From assembly GCF_017352095.1 (NCBI RefSeq), contig NZ_CP071463.1, positions 1,984,001-2,048,000 of the forward strand: a stretch of 64,000 nt of DNA. Direction: 5' to 3'. Origin of the DNA: Natrinema longum (lineage in GTDB: Archaea; Halobacteriota; Halobacteria; Halobacteriales; Natrialbaceae). Below the pieces are notes generated by a model, which was given only the letters and a program-made list of their open reading frames with translations, was not told the DNA's origin and ran no database searches. Position numbers and translations under genes: made by a program. Positions 8,121 through 17,386 of the stretch are shown here, piece by piece. The stretch's first letter is position 1. Every line of letters starts with the position of its first letter.

Positions 8121-9419
8121 ATGACCACGCTTGCGATCACCGGTGGGCAGGTCCTCCGACCTGACCTGACGGTGACGGCTGCGGACGTACTGGTCGATCA
8201 GGACGCCGGCGAGATCCGCGATATCGGGCCCGACCTCGCGGACGACGCCGACGAGACGCTCGAGGCCGCGAACTCGCTCGTGATGCCGGGGTTCGTCAAC
8301 GGCCACTGTCACGTCGCCATGACGCTCCTGCGGGGGTACGCCGACGACAAACCCCTCGAGGCGTGGCTCCAGGAGGACATCTGGCCGGCGGAAGGGGAAC
8401 TAACGGCCGACGACGTCCACGCGGGTGCCCAACTGGGCCTACTCGAGTTGATCAAGTCGGGGACGACTGCCGTTGCGGACATGTACTTCCACGTGCCCGA
8501 GGTCGCCGACGCGGTCGAGACGGCCGGCATCCGGGCGCGGCTCGGCCACGGCATCGTCACCGTCGGGAAGGACGACGAGGTCGCCCGCGAGGACGCGAAC
8601 ACGAGCCTCGAGATCGCCCGCGAGTACGACGGCGCGGCCGATGGCCGGATCTCGACGGCGTTCAAACCCCACTCGTTGACGACCGTCGGGAGCGAGTATC
8701 TCGAGGAGTTCGTTCCCAAAGCCCGAGAGGCGGGCGTTCCGATCCACTACCACGCCAACGAGACCGAAAACGAGGTCGCGCCGATCGTCGAGGAACACGG
8801 CCAGCGCCCCCTCGAGTACGCCGCCGATCGGGGGATGCTCGAGCCCGAGGACTTCATCGCTCACGGCGTCCACGTCGATGACCGGGAGATCGAACTGCTC
8901 GCCGAAGCCGGGACCGGCGTGATCCACTGCCCGGCCTCGAACATGAAGCTGGGAAGCGGGATGGCCCCCGTTCAACGGATGCTCGACGCGGGCGTCACCG
9001 TCGGCCTCGGGACCGACGGCGCGGCCTCGAACAACGACCTTTCGATGCTCGACGAGGCCCGCGACGCGGCCATGCTCGGGAAACTCGCCGCCGACGATGC
9101 GAGTGCAGTCTCCGCCGAGGCGACCGTCGACATGGTGACCCGGGGGAGCGCCGACGCGATCGGCCTCGCGTCCGGCCGCCTCGAGGCGGGAGCGCCGGCC
9201 GATCTCGCGGTGATCGACCTCGAGGCACCCCACCTGACGCCGCGCCACGACCTCGTGAGTCACCTCGCGTACGCGGCCACAGCGGCCGACGTCCGCCACA
9301 CTGTCTGCGACGGGCAGGTGCTCATGCGCGACCGCGAGGTGCTGACGCTCGAGGAAGCGGCGGTTCGGGAGCGAGCGCTCGAGGCGGCGACGTCGCTGGT
9401 CGAACGGGTCGACACCTAA
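8121..9419 (+). CDS. mtaD: 5-methylthioadenosine/S-adenosylhomocysteine deaminase (amidohydrolase)
   Basis: A 432-residue metal-dependent amidohydrolase of the ATZ/TRZ type. Visible motifs are the metal-binding NGHCHVAMTLLRG near residue 59, the HYHANETENE region near 210, the HCPASNMKLGSG motif near 272, and the GTDGAASNNDLSM aspartate motif near 296. These match MTA/SAH deaminases, which convert methylthioadenosine and S-adenosylhomocysteine to their inosine forms for methionine salvage. SAH hydrolase is encoded 1.8 kb downstream on the same strand, supporting a role in SAM by-product recycling; guanine-type deaminase activity cannot be excluded. ATG 8121 is preferred to the in-frame GTG at 8115 because it directly begins the conserved TTLAITGG strand. 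Confidence 0.85.
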   Translation: MTTLAITGGQVLRPDLTVTAADVLVDQDAGEIRDIGPDLADDADETLEAANSLVMPGFVNGHCHVAMTLLRGYADDKPLEAWLQEDIWPAEGELTADDVHAGAQLGLLELIKSGTTAVADMYFHVPEVADAVETAGIRARLGHGIVTVGKDDEVAREDANTSLEIAREYDGAADGRISTAFKPHSLTTVGSEYLEEFVPKAREAGVPIHYHANETENEVAPIVEEHGQRPLEYAADRGMLEPEDFIAHGVHVDDREIELLAEAGTGVIHCPASNMKLGSGMAPVQRMLDAGVTVGLGTDGAASNNDLSMLDEARDAAMLGKLAADDASAVSAEATVDMVTRGSADAIGLASGRLEAGAPADLAVIDLEAPHLTPRHDLVSHLAYAATAADVRHTVCDGQVLMRDREVLTLEEAAVRERALEAATSLVERVDT

Positions 9420-9575
9420 GCAGGTGCCGCTCTGAATGATCGACTGTTCGAATCGATATAAACACTCAGGACCGTCGATAAACGCTTTAAACTATTCTCG
9501 GATCGTTTTGTGGCGGCGCGAACGGCGAGAACATCCGTGGGGGTTTATTCAAGATTCCGTGAATGTCTCGACCGG

Positions 9576-10964
9576 ATGAAGCATCACCGACTACTCGCAA
9601 TGGCACTGGTTGCCGCGATGGTCCTGTCCGCGCTCGCGCCACTGGGAACAGTGGCAGCGCAGACGGGCGACGGCGACCTCACAACGGAGTTCGACCACGA
9701 TGGCGACGCGATCGTGGTCACGGTTGAAACGAACGAAACCGCGATCGAGAACGCGACCGTCGACGTAACCGCGTTCGAGAACGAGTCGTACGTGGACGAG
9801 GGGAGCTACTCGACGGACGAAAACGGAACGGTCGTCCTGTCAGCGCCAAACGAGTCGGTCAACGTGACGATCACCGCGTCGACCGACGACGGTAACGTGA
9901 CCGATACGGCAGTCACGATCGACGAGGATTCCATCGAGGAAACGGAGCCCGCTGAGGAGGAGATCGACGGGAACGAGACCGACGGCGAACTCGACGGTAA
10001 CGAAACGGACGACGGGAACGAGACCGACGGCGAACTCGACGGTAACGAAACGGACGACGGGAACGAGACTGACGACGTACTCGACGGGAACGAAACGGAC
10101 GACGGGAACGAGACTGACGACGTACTCGACGGGAACGAAACGGACGACGGGAACGAGACCGACGACGGGAACGAGACCGACGACGCGTCGAACTTCGGCT
10201 CGCTCGTTTCGTCGTTCGTCGAGGATGCCGACAACGAATCCGACGGGCCGCGCGGAATAGCCGTCGCGAATTTCGTCGTTGCGAACAACCCGGGTAACGC
10301 ACCCGACCACGCGGGTCCACCGGATCACGCCGGCCCGCCGATCGATGACGACAACGAAACCGACGACGATCTCGTCGACAACGAAACCGACGACGACTCC
10401 GACGAGAACGTGACCGACGAGGAGGACTCGACGAGCGACGACGAAACGGACAGCGACGACGATGACGAGGCTGACGAAGACGACGAACGTGGTCCACCGT
10501 CCCACGCTGGCCCGCCGAGCGATGACGACGAGGACAGCGACGATGTCGAGGACGACGAAGACGATGACGAACGCGGTCCACCGTCCCACGCTGGCCCGCC
10601 GAGCGATGACGACGAGGACGGCGACGATGTCGAGGACGACGAAGACGATGACGAACGCGGTCCACCATCCCACGCTGGTCCGCCCAGCGATGACGACGAA
10701 GCAGAGGAAGACGACGAGGCAGAGGATGACGATGGGGCCGACGATGACGACGAGGCAGAGGAAGACGATGAGGCCGACGATGATGACGAGGCAGAGGAAG
10801 ACGACGAGGCCGACGATGATGACGAGGCAGAGGAAGACGATGAGGCCGACGATGATGACGAGGCAGAGGAAGACGATGAGGCCGACGATGACGACGAAGA
10901 CGACGGCAACAACGGCAACAACGGAAACGGCGGCGGCCCGCCGGACCACGCCGGACCCAACTAA
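9576..10964 (+). CDS. Secreted, extremely acidic repeat protein
   Basis: This 462-residue protein starts with a Sec-type signal peptide (MKHHRLLAMALVAAMV, cleavage near AAQ at about 28). An Ig-like or carboxypeptidase-regulatory-like segment follows (about 30-125), then three repeat blocks: NETDDG-type units, DERGPPSHAGPPS units and DDDEAEEDDEA units. It ends GGGPPDHAGPN. Asn-Glu-Thr sites are potential N-glycosylation sequons. There is no visible C-terminal membrane anchor, so it may be released or bound electrostatically. Function is unknown; acidic Ca2+-binding or matrix roles are guesses. ATG 9576 is the start that gives the signal peptide. The flanking SAM-recycling genes do not explain it. 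Confidence 0.8.
   Translation: MKHHRLLAMALVAAMVLSALAPLGTVAAQTGDGDLTTEFDHDGDAIVVTVETNETAIENATVDVTAFENESYVDEGSYSTDENGTVVLSAPNESVNVTITASTDDGNVTDTAVTIDEDSIEETEPAEEEIDGNETDGELDGNETDDGNETDGELDGNETDDGNETDDVLDGNETDDGNETDDVLDGNETDDGNETDDGNETDDASNFGSLVSSFVEDADNESDGPRGIAVANFVVANNPGNAPDHAGPPDHAGPPIDDDNETDDDLVDNETDDDSDENVTDEEDSTSDDETDSDDDDEADEDDERGPPSHAGPPSDDDEDSDDVEDDEDDDERGPPSHAGPPSDDDEDGDDVEDDEDDDERGPPSHAGPPSDDDEAEEDDEAEDDDGADDDDEAEEDDEADDDDEAEEDDEADDDDEAEEDDEADDDDEAEEDDEADDDDEDDGNNGNNGNGGGPPDHAGPN
9965..10184 (+). repeat. Tandem repeat A inside the acidic secreted protein gene
   Basis: Units encoding DGNETDG(E/V)LDGNETD with nearly identical DNA (GACGGGAACGAGACCGAC type) are repeated several times in frame, encoding Asn-Glu-Thr sequons every 6-9 residues. 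Confidence 0.85.
10482..10702 (+). repeat. Tandem repeat B, 84-base unit
   Basis: GGTCCACC recurs at 10491, 10575 and 10659, showing an exact 84-base (28-residue) period. Each unit encodes ERGPPSHAGPPSDDDED followed by acidic residues. The short third-codon differences imply recent duplication. Confidence 0.85.
10752..10895 (+). repeat. Tandem repeat C, 36-base unit, four copies
   Basis: GAGGCAGAGGAAGAC begins at 10752, 10788, 10824 and 10860, an exact 36-base period encoding 12 acidic residues. The period is a multiple of three, so copy-number change keeps the frame. Confidence 0.88.
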
Positions 10965-11191
10965 CGACCGCTGATCGCCGCGTCCACCCGCGTTCGACGA
11001 CGCCGGGCGACGACACCGCGCTTGTCAGAGGCACGGTCTTCGCCGGCGTCGAAGACGGGTGTGCCGCGGCGTTTGGATCCCGATCCGCGCCAGCGACCAC
11101 CACGACTTCGGTACTGTTCTTTCGACCCCTCCGTTTCGACTCCCGCGGTCGCTTCGGTAGGGTTTTTGCCACGCTCGCACTCAATCGATCC

Positions 11192-12481
11192 ATGACCGAC
11201 ACCGAGTATCCCCCGATCAGCGAGCAGCTAGACGACCTCGAGTCGGCTCGCGAGGAGGGACGCCGGAAGATGGACTGGGCCGCCCAACACATGCCGATCT
11301 GCGAGCACGTCCGCGAGGAGTTCGTCGCCGAGCAGCCGTTCGCGGGCGAGCGCATCGGGATGGCGATGCACGTCGAGGCGAAGACGGCGATCCTCGTCGA
11401 GACGCTCGCGGAGGGCGGCGCGGAGGTCGCCGTCACGGGCTGTAACCCCCTGTCGACCCACGACGACGTGAGCGCGGCGCTCGATACGCACGAGAACATC
11501 ACCAGCTACGCCAAACGCGGCGTCGACGACGAGGAGTACTACGCCGCGATCGAGGCCGTCATCGCACACGAACCGACGATCACCGTCGACGACGGGATGG
11601 ATCTCGTGGCCGCGATCCACGAGGACTACCCCGAACTGATCGACGGCATCGTCGGCGGCGCGGAGGAGACGACCACGGGCGTCCACCGCCTGCGCGCGAT
11701 GGACGACGACGACGCGCTCGAGTATCCCGTCTTCGCGGTCAACGACACGCCGATGAAGCGCCTGTTCGACAACGTCCACGGCACCGGCGAGTCCTCGCTG
11801 GCGTCGATCGCCATGACCACGAACCTCTCGTGGGCCGGCAAGAACGTCGTCGTCGCCGGCTACGGCTACTGCGGGAAGGGCGTCGCGAAGAAGGCCGCCG
11901 GTCAGAACGCCAACGTCATCGTCACCGAAGTCGAACCCCGGCGCGCCCTCGAGGCCCACATGGAGGGTTACGAGGTCATGCCGATGGCCGAGGCCGCCGA
12001 GGTCGGCGACGTCTTCCTGACGACGACGGGCAACCGGGACGTCATCGTCGAGGAGCACTTCGAGGAGATGAAAGACGGCGTCTTGCTGGCCAACGCCGGC
12101 CACTTCGACATCGAGATCGATCTCGAGGCCCTCGGCGACCTCGCGGTCGACCGCTACGAAGCACGCGACGGCGTCGAGGCCTACGAGCTGGCCGACGGTC
12201 GCAAACTGAACGTCATCGCCGAGGGACGGCTCGTCAACCTCGCCGCGCCCGTCTCGCTTGGCCACCCCGTCGAGGTCATGGACCAGTCGTTCGGTATTCA
12301 GGCCGTCTGCGTGCGCGAGATGCTCGAGAACGGCGACGAATACGACGCCGGCGTCCACGACGTCCCCGACGAACTCGACAAAGAGATCGCCGAGATCAAA
12401 CTCGAGGCCGAAGGCGTCGACTTCGATTCGCTGACCGACACCCAGCACGAGTACATGGACAGCTGGGACCACGGGACGTAA
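11192..12481 (+). CDS. ahcY: Adenosylhomocysteinase (S-adenosyl-L-homocysteine hydrolase)
   Basis: A 429-residue enzyme that reversibly cleaves S-adenosylhomocysteine to adenosine and homocysteine, with tightly bound NAD. Visible features are the catalytic-domain region with HVEAKTAILVETL, the conserved GAEETTTGVHRL stretch, the GTGESS motif, and the Rossmann glycine motif VVAGYGYCGKGVA (about 218-230). The C-terminal GHPVEVMD region is also present. It ends MDSWDHGT, lacking the long lysine/tyrosine tail of eukaryotic enzymes, as is usual in archaea. Together with the deaminase at 8121 it clears methylation by-product. A T-rich element near 11160 lies about 28 bases before the ATG. Confidence 0.95.
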   Translation: MTDTEYPPISEQLDDLESAREEGRRKMDWAAQHMPICEHVREEFVAEQPFAGERIGMAMHVEAKTAILVETLAEGGAEVAVTGCNPLSTHDDVSAALDTHENITSYAKRGVDDEEYYAAIEAVIAHEPTITVDDGMDLVAAIHEDYPELIDGIVGGAEETTTGVHRLRAMDDDDALEYPVFAVNDTPMKRLFDNVHGTGESSLASIAMTTNLSWAGKNVVVAGYGYCGKGVAKKAAGQNANVIVTEVEPRRALEAHMEGYEVMPMAEAAEVGDVFLTTTGNRDVIVEEHFEEMKDGVLLANAGHFDIEIDLEALGDLAVDRYEARDGVEAYELADGRKLNVIAEGRLVNLAAPVSLGHPVEVMDQSFGIQAVCVREMLENGDEYDAGVHDVPDELDKEIAEIKLEAEGVDFDSLTDTQHEYMDSWDHGT

Positions 12482-12642
12482 GCGTCTCCCGGAGCGTCGT
12501 CCCGACTCGTTCGGAGACGGTTTTCGCCGTGTCACCACCGAATCGACCGTTTTCGAATCGAACGAGGTCTCCCGTGTCGCGGTTCGTCTCCGTTCGACGA
12601 GTCCCCGATGTCGACGCGACCTGGATCGATCGGCGTTCGGTC

Positions 12643-12727
12643 TCAGACGGTCTCCTGTCCGTCAGTCCCGGTGGGACCGGGACCGCCCTGCGGTCCCACC
12701 GGGACATCGATACGGCAAACCGTATCA
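12643..12727. repeat. Dispersed stop-codon-associated palindromic repeat, copy 2
   Basis: An 85-base copy with the inner stem GGTGGGACCG/CGGTCCCACC perfect over 10 bp. Its right three bases are the TGA stop codon of the Cys-rich protein gene on the minus strand; the left end is 160 bases past the ahcY stop. Confidence 0.88.
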
Positions 12728-13072
12728 GGCCGAGGCCATCTCACGACAGCTCTCGGCACACTTGGGCAACACTTCGGCGCAGGCCTGACAGTGGTCGTGG
12801 TCGTGTTGGTCGCACTCCTCGGCACACTCCTCACAGAGGTCCGCACAGAGTTCGCCTAGTTCCGCGTGATACCCCGAGTTGCGGGCCATAAACCGCGCGT
12901 GCAGTGAGGCGATATCGGCCACGTCCCGACAGAGCCGAATACACCGCGCCATCGATTCGCCCTCCTCCGCACAGGCGTCGGCACACCACTCACAGACCTG
13001 GGCGGCCTCGAGGCAGTTGTCGATACAGTCCTGCATGTGATCGTCCGCGTGTTCGAGCTGTTGGAACGCCAT
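12725..13072 (-). CDS. Four-helix-bundle copper-binding (Csp/DUF326-type) protein
   Basis: A 115-residue protein with about 15 cysteines spaced as CxxxC and CxxC along predicted helices (DCIDNC, CEWCADAC, CIRLC, CADLCEEC, CQAC), and a His-rich turn (DQHDHDHC). This matches DUF326/Csp copper-storage proteins, in which Cys side chains lining a helix bundle hold many Cu(I) ions. No signal peptide is visible, so it is cytosolic. Copper storage fits the copper export locus at the start of the window. Its stop codon forms the end of palindromic repeat copy 2. Zinc or cadmium binding is an alternative. Confidence 0.85.
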   Translation of the reverse strand: MAFQQLEHADDHMQDCIDNCLEAAQVCEWCADACAEEGESMARCIRLCRDVADIASLHARFMARNSGYHAELGELCADLCEECAEECDQHDHDHCQACAEVLPKCAESCREMASA

Positions 13073-13157
13073 GGCATCGTACGGACGCCGGTGACCGACA
13101 TCAAGCTACTACGAGCGGCTGCAAGCACACACGGCTGTCGCGGTCGCTGCTGGTGAA

Positions 13158-14288
13158 TCAATCGCCCATCCGCGGATCGCCCTGTCGTTCGGAACTCGAG
13201 TCGGGATCGTCCCGTGAGTCGTTCGACGACGGCTCGTCACGTGGGTCCGCTGACGGAGTCTCGTTCCGTGGGTCATCGGCCGTGGTTTCGGATTCGGTCG
13301 GCGGCTCGGGGTCGTCCCCACCCGGCGCGACGGCCGGCACGTCGACGGCGGTTACTGCGTGACGGACGACGGCGCTCTCGTCGACGCCCTCGACGGTCGC
13401 CTCGGTCGTGAGCACGATCCGGTGGGCCATCGTGGGTTGTGCGAGCCGTTTGACGTCGTCCGGTGTCACGTACGAGCGGCCGTCGATGAGCGCCGCGGCG
13501 CGGGCCGCTTCGAAGACGCGCTGGACGCCGCGGGGGGAGACGCCGATCTCGGCCCGCTGGTCCGACCGCGTCTTCCGTGCGATTTCCACGATGTAGCGGC
13601 GGACCTTCTCGTCGACGGTCACCTCCTCCGTGAGCCCCTGTAAGAGGCGGACCGCGTCCGAGCGGACGACCGGATCGACGCTCGGCGAGAGCGACCGGCG
13701 GTTCGCCCGCCGCTCGAGCAGCCCCATCTCGCCGTCGAAATCCGGATAGCCAAGCGAGGTCTTGACGCTGAATCGGTCGCGCTGGGCCTCGGGCAGGCGG
13801 AAGGTCCCCTCCTGTTCGATCGGGTTCTGGGTCGCGACGACCACGAACGGGTCGGGCAAGTCGTAGGTCGTCCCGTCGACGCTGACCTGCCGTTCCTCCA
13901 TGGCCTCGAGCAGGGCGGCCTGGGTTTTCGGCGGCGCGCGATTAATCTCGTCGGCGAGCACGACGTTCGTAAAGACCGGCCCCTTCGCGAACTCGAACTC
14001 GCCGGTCGAATCGTCGTAGATCGTCGAGCCGGTCACGTCCGAGGGCAACAGATCCGGCGTAAACTGGATCCGTTTGAACGCCAACCCCATCGATTCGGCG
14101 ATCACCCGCGCGGTGACCGTTTTCCCCGTTCCCGGGACGTCCTCGAGCAGGACGTGCCCGCGGGCCAACACCGCCGACAGCATGGCGTGGAGCACCTGCC
14201 GGTCGACGACTGCGGCCTCTTCGATCCGTTCGACGACGTGCTCGACGGTGCGAGCGGCCTCGTCGGGCGTCACGTTCGTTTCCTCCAT
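13158..14288 (-). CDS. MoxR-family AAA ATPase
   Basis: A 376-residue MoxR ATPase with Walker A PGTGKT (about 52-57), Walker B VVLADEINRAPPKTQ (about 110-124), the MoxR signature EAMEERQVS and sensor region ATQNPIEQEGTFRLPEAQ. A lid domain extends to about 315. The last 60 residues are an acidic, disordered Ser/Asp/Pro tail. MoxR proteins act as chaperone-like ATPases, usually with DUF58 partners. It is the last gene of the five-gene minus-strand cluster from 20489, 179 bases after the preceding gene. Confidence 0.93.
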   Translation of the reverse strand: MEETNVTPDEAARTVEHVVERIEEAAVVDRQVLHAMLSAVLARGHVLLEDVPGTGKTVTARVIAESMGLAFKRIQFTPDLLPSDVTGSTIYDDSTGEFEFAKGPVFTNVVLADEINRAPPKTQAALLEAMEERQVSVDGTTYDLPDPFVVVATQNPIEQEGTFRLPEAQRDRFSVKTSLGYPDFDGEMGLLERRANRRSLSPSVDPVVRSDAVRLLQGLTEEVTVDEKVRRYIVEIARKTRSDQRAEIGVSPRGVQRVFEAARAAALIDGRSYVTPDDVKRLAQPTMAHRIVLTTEATVEGVDESAVVRHAVTAVDVPAVAPGGDDPEPPTESETTADDPRNETPSADPRDEPSSNDSRDDPDSSSERQGDPRMGD

Positions 14289-14467
14289 ACCCGATAGTTC
14301 CCCTAGAATCCCAAGAACCCTCCCCTCGACCCGCGCCGGCGTCTCGGTCCGAGCCGATCCGGTGTCGATGCCGCGTGGCAGTGCTAGTGGCTGTCAACGC
14401 CTGCACTGGGGGGTCGAACCCGGCGGTCTGCTCCCCGCCGGCCCTGCAGTCGACGGCTGGAACGGGG

Positions 14468-15916
14468 CTAGCCGCGCAACGGCACCAACAGGAGCAACGC
14501 ACCCAGAACGACGACCGCAGCGCCGGCCGCGCTGGCGCTGCCGAAGAGGCCGGCCCGGAGCAACTCGAGCCCGGTCACGAGGACCACGGCGGCGACGGCG
14601 ATCCCGACGGCGACGGTTCCGTGGAACAGCTCGAGCCGGCGGGTATCAGGGAGGTGGCCGAGTTCGGCGGTGACGCCGAGGCCGAACGTCGCGGTATCCC
14701 AGACGAGGACCGCTGTGGCGATGCAGGCGAAGACGACGAGCGGGCTCGCCCGCCCCAGGCCGATGGCAGCGACGACCAGCCCCGTTGCGGCGATCGCCGG
14801 TCCGGTCGCCCGCGCGGGGAGCAGCCCCAGTCCCACGGCGGCGACGCTGCCACCGATCACGGCCAGGAACGCCAGCGGTCCCAGCAACAGCGGGACGAGA
14901 AGCACGCTCCCGAGCAGGAAGGGACCGACGACGGCACCGCTGCTCGCGATCAGGAGCGCCAGTCCGAGGAGGAAGGGCAGCGACAGGACGACGCCGACGG
15001 TAATCGCGGCGGTCCGGCGCGTCGTTTCCGCGGTGACCTGCCGCGTGAACCGTCGCAACCCGACGGCGACCACGCCGAGGCCGACGGCTCCCACGCCGAC
15101 CGCGACGATCGGCCAGACGACGAACGGCGAGGACAACGCCTCGAGGGCGACTGCAAGTCCCGGAACGCTGCGTATCGCTCCCTCGAAGACGCCGGCGATC
15201 ACGAGGACCGCGATCCCGGCGATCGCAGCGACCGACCCGGCGACCGTATACAGCAGGCGTCGCCGGACGATCGCGAGTCGGCGTTCGACCGCGGGGCGGC
15301 GGTCCCGCCGGGTCAACTGTCGAATCGGAAGCCATCGCAGCGCCAGCCCAATGGCACCGCCGATGGCGGCCACGATCATGAGGAACCCGGTGAGGGAGGC
15401 GACCGGCGTCGAAACGCCGACGATTCCGGTCAGCACCGTCCATCCGAAGAAGACGATCACGGCCAGCACTGCCGCCAGTACGGCCGCACACAGCATCGAC
15501 ACGTAGCTGATCGCGCTTCCGATCGCGGCGGGTTTGAGCGTGTCGCCGCCGACGTCGGCCCAGGCCGCCGCGATCCCGGCCAGCGCGAGCGCGGACCCGC
15601 TCACTGCGAGTCCGACGCGGGAGACGAACGGGGCCGCGAGCACCGCCAGTGCGAACGCCGAGCCAAACGTCAGCAAGAACAGGTGGGCCACGACCTGATT
15701 GACGAACCCGTCGCGCTCGAGCAGGCCCACGCCCGCGACGGTCATGCCGACGACCAGTCCGAGGGTCGGCAACAGCGAGGCCAGGTCGATCGCGACGCCG
15801 ACGACGCCGACGACGACGATGACGGCCAGGCTGGCGATCCAGAGGCTCGCCGCCCGCGGTCGTCCCTCGTCGCCGATCGCGGACGGCCGATCGAGGCGGG
15901 GGCCGGCCAGGGACAT
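14468..15916 (-). CDS. Polytopic membrane protein of the MoxR/DUF58 cluster (DUF7519-like)
   Basis: A 482-residue protein made almost entirely of hydrophobic helices (about 12-14 segments between residues 25 and 480) joined by short loops, with no recognised catalytic motif. It starts directly after the DUF58 stop (15917/15916), so translation is probably coupled. Haloarchaeal MoxR-DUF58-DUF4129 clusters regularly encode such a membrane protein; its role is unknown. The family label DUF7519 is from context and general form rather than a motif match. Confidence 0.75.
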   Translation of the reverse strand: MSLAGPRLDRPSAIGDEGRPRAASLWIASLAVIVVVGVVGVAIDLASLLPTLGLVVGMTVAGVGLLERDGFVNQVVAHLFLLTFGSAFALAVLAAPFVSRVGLAVSGSALALAGIAAAWADVGGDTLKPAAIGSAISYVSMLCAAVLAAVLAVIVFFGWTVLTGIVGVSTPVASLTGFLMIVAAIGGAIGLALRWLPIRQLTRRDRRPAVERRLAIVRRRLLYTVAGSVAAIAGIAVLVIAGVFEGAIRSVPGLAVALEALSSPFVVWPIVAVGVGAVGLGVVAVGLRRFTRQVTAETTRRTAAITVGVVLSLPFLLGLALLIASSGAVVGPFLLGSVLLVPLLLGPLAFLAVIGGSVAAVGLGLLPARATGPAIAATGLVVAAIGLGRASPLVVFACIATAVLVWDTATFGLGVTAELGHLPDTRRLELFHGTVAVGIAVAAVVLVTGLELLRAGLFGSASAAGAAVVVLGALLLLVPLRG

Positions 15917-17386
15917 CTAGTCGTCACCTCCCGACCGCATCGGCGGATCGGCGGTCCGTTCCGACCGGGTGTGGTCGCTCGATTGGCCGGCGGCTCCCCC
16001 CTCCGGGGCCGGCTGATCGGTATCCGACGGTCCGTTTCCGCTCGCGGTGCCCCCGGTGAGTCGCGCACTCGAGAGCCGCGTGTCGGCGGCGAAGGCGCGC
16101 TCGATGACGAGGGGCAGCGGCGTCCCGCGTCGCCAGTCGACCGTCCGCACACCGGCGGCCTGACAGCGGGCCAGCCGCGTTCGTCGTCGCGTCTGCTCGT
16201 ATTGGCCGCTGACGGTGTTCGCCGGGACGACGTCGGGCGAGAGCACGACGACGGGCAGTCCCGCGCCCCGCCAGGTCTCGACCGCGTTCACCGGCGGATC
16301 GTCGAGGAGCGGCGAGAACAACGCGAGCTGTGCGCTCGTCGGTGCGAGCTCGAGCACCTTGCGAACCTGCTCGCCGGTGTGTCCGCGCCGACCGCCACCG
16401 GAGCGGCGTGTGCCTGCATCGCGGGCGGACGGGGGCTCCTCGTCGATCACCTGACGAAGGAGCGCGAGCGCGCGGGTCCGCTGTTCGGGGCCGTTTGCGG
16501 GCTCGAGCCAGTAACAGCCGGCCGGCCCGGGGCCGTCCAGCCCGATGACGGCGACGCCGACGTCGTGGCCGTGGCCGAGCAGATCGGTCAGCGCACGGGT
16601 CGCCGCGTAGGCACCGTATTCGATGGCCGTCGGTCGTCCGCGGCCGGCGACGACGCGGTTGGGTGCGCGTGCATCGAGGACCAACACGACGGTCGCCGAG
16701 ACCTGCCGTTCGTACCTGACCGTTGCGAGCGTCCCTCGTTTCGCGTACTGACGCCAGTCGATGCGGTTCGCGGGGTCGTCGGGGTGGTACTCGCGGGTCG
16801 AGTGAAACGAGAGCCCCTCGCCGGGATCGTCGACGGTGAGCTGTCCGACGCGCTGTGTGCCGTCCTCTTCGATCGGCGGCGCGTCGGCGTCGAGTCGGCA
16901 GACGACCGACCGATCGCCCGACACTGGCAGCGCCGTCGTCGCCATCGCGCTCGCCCCGAGTCCGCGAACGCGACACTGTGGCCGCTCGAACGCGTACTCG
17001 CCGCGGCGGGCCACCACGAGGTACTCCACGCGAATCCGATCACCGGGCTCGAGCGTCCCGCCGGCCCGGGGCGATCCCTCGAGAACGGCCAGCTCCCCGG
17101 GAACGCCGTCGACGACTCGGAGGTCCGTGATCGTCCGATCGGAGTCGTTGGTTACCTCGAGCGTGACGGTGACGGGCTGGCCAGGGGGTGCGGGCGTCGG
17201 CGTTACCGTCCTGGTCGCGACGAGCCCCTCGGGGACTCGAACGCGGGACAGCGAGCCGGCGGCGACGAAGACCAGCGGGATGACCGCACCCAACAGGAGA
17301 ACGGGGTTTCCGTCGGCGACCCCGGCGATGGCGAGCGCGACCGTCGCCGCGATGGCCCCTCGCCAGCGTACCTGTCGGTCGATCAC
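15917..17386 (-). CDS. DUF58 domain protein
   Basis: A 489-residue protein with two N-terminal membrane helices (about 8-45) and a beta-rich extracytoplasmic-like segment (about 55-185). The DUF58 core begins at the diagnostic STREYHPDDPANRIDWRQYA motif (about 195-215). A von Willebrand A-like fold is expected downstream (VLVLDARAPNR). DUF58 proteins work with MoxR ATPases. The start overlaps the stop of the upstream gene by four bases (ATGA), indicating an operon. The C-terminal 50 residues are Gly/Ser/Asp-rich. Confidence 0.9.
   Translation of the reverse strand: MIDRQVRWRGAIAATVALAIAGVADGNPVLLLGAVIPLVFVAAGSLSRVRVPEGLVATRTVTPTPAPPGQPVTVTLEVTNDSDRTITDLRVVDGVPGELAVLEGSPRAGGTLEPGDRIRVEYLVVARRGEYAFERPQCRVRGLGASAMATTALPVSGDRSVVCRLDADAPPIEEDGTQRVGQLTVDDPGEGLSFHSTREYHPDDPANRIDWRQYAKRGTLATVRYERQVSATVVLVLDARAPNRVVAGRGRPTAIEYGAYAATRALTDLLGHGHDVGVAVIGLDGPGPAGCYWLEPANGPEQRTRALALLRQVIDEEPPSARDAGTRRSGGGRRGHTGEQVRKVLELAPTSAQLALFSPLLDDPPVNAVETWRGAGLPVVVLSPDVVPANTVSGQYEQTRRRTRLARCQAAGVRTVDWRRGTPLPLVIERAFAADTRLSSARLTGGTASGNGPSDTDQPAPEGGAAGQSSDHTRSERTADPPMRSGGDD

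Noticed and set aside
9965-10895. Regular repeats that could be mistaken for a CRISPR array
   Set aside because: The periods are multiples of three, there are no unique spacers, and the repeats encode continuous acidic protein sequence.
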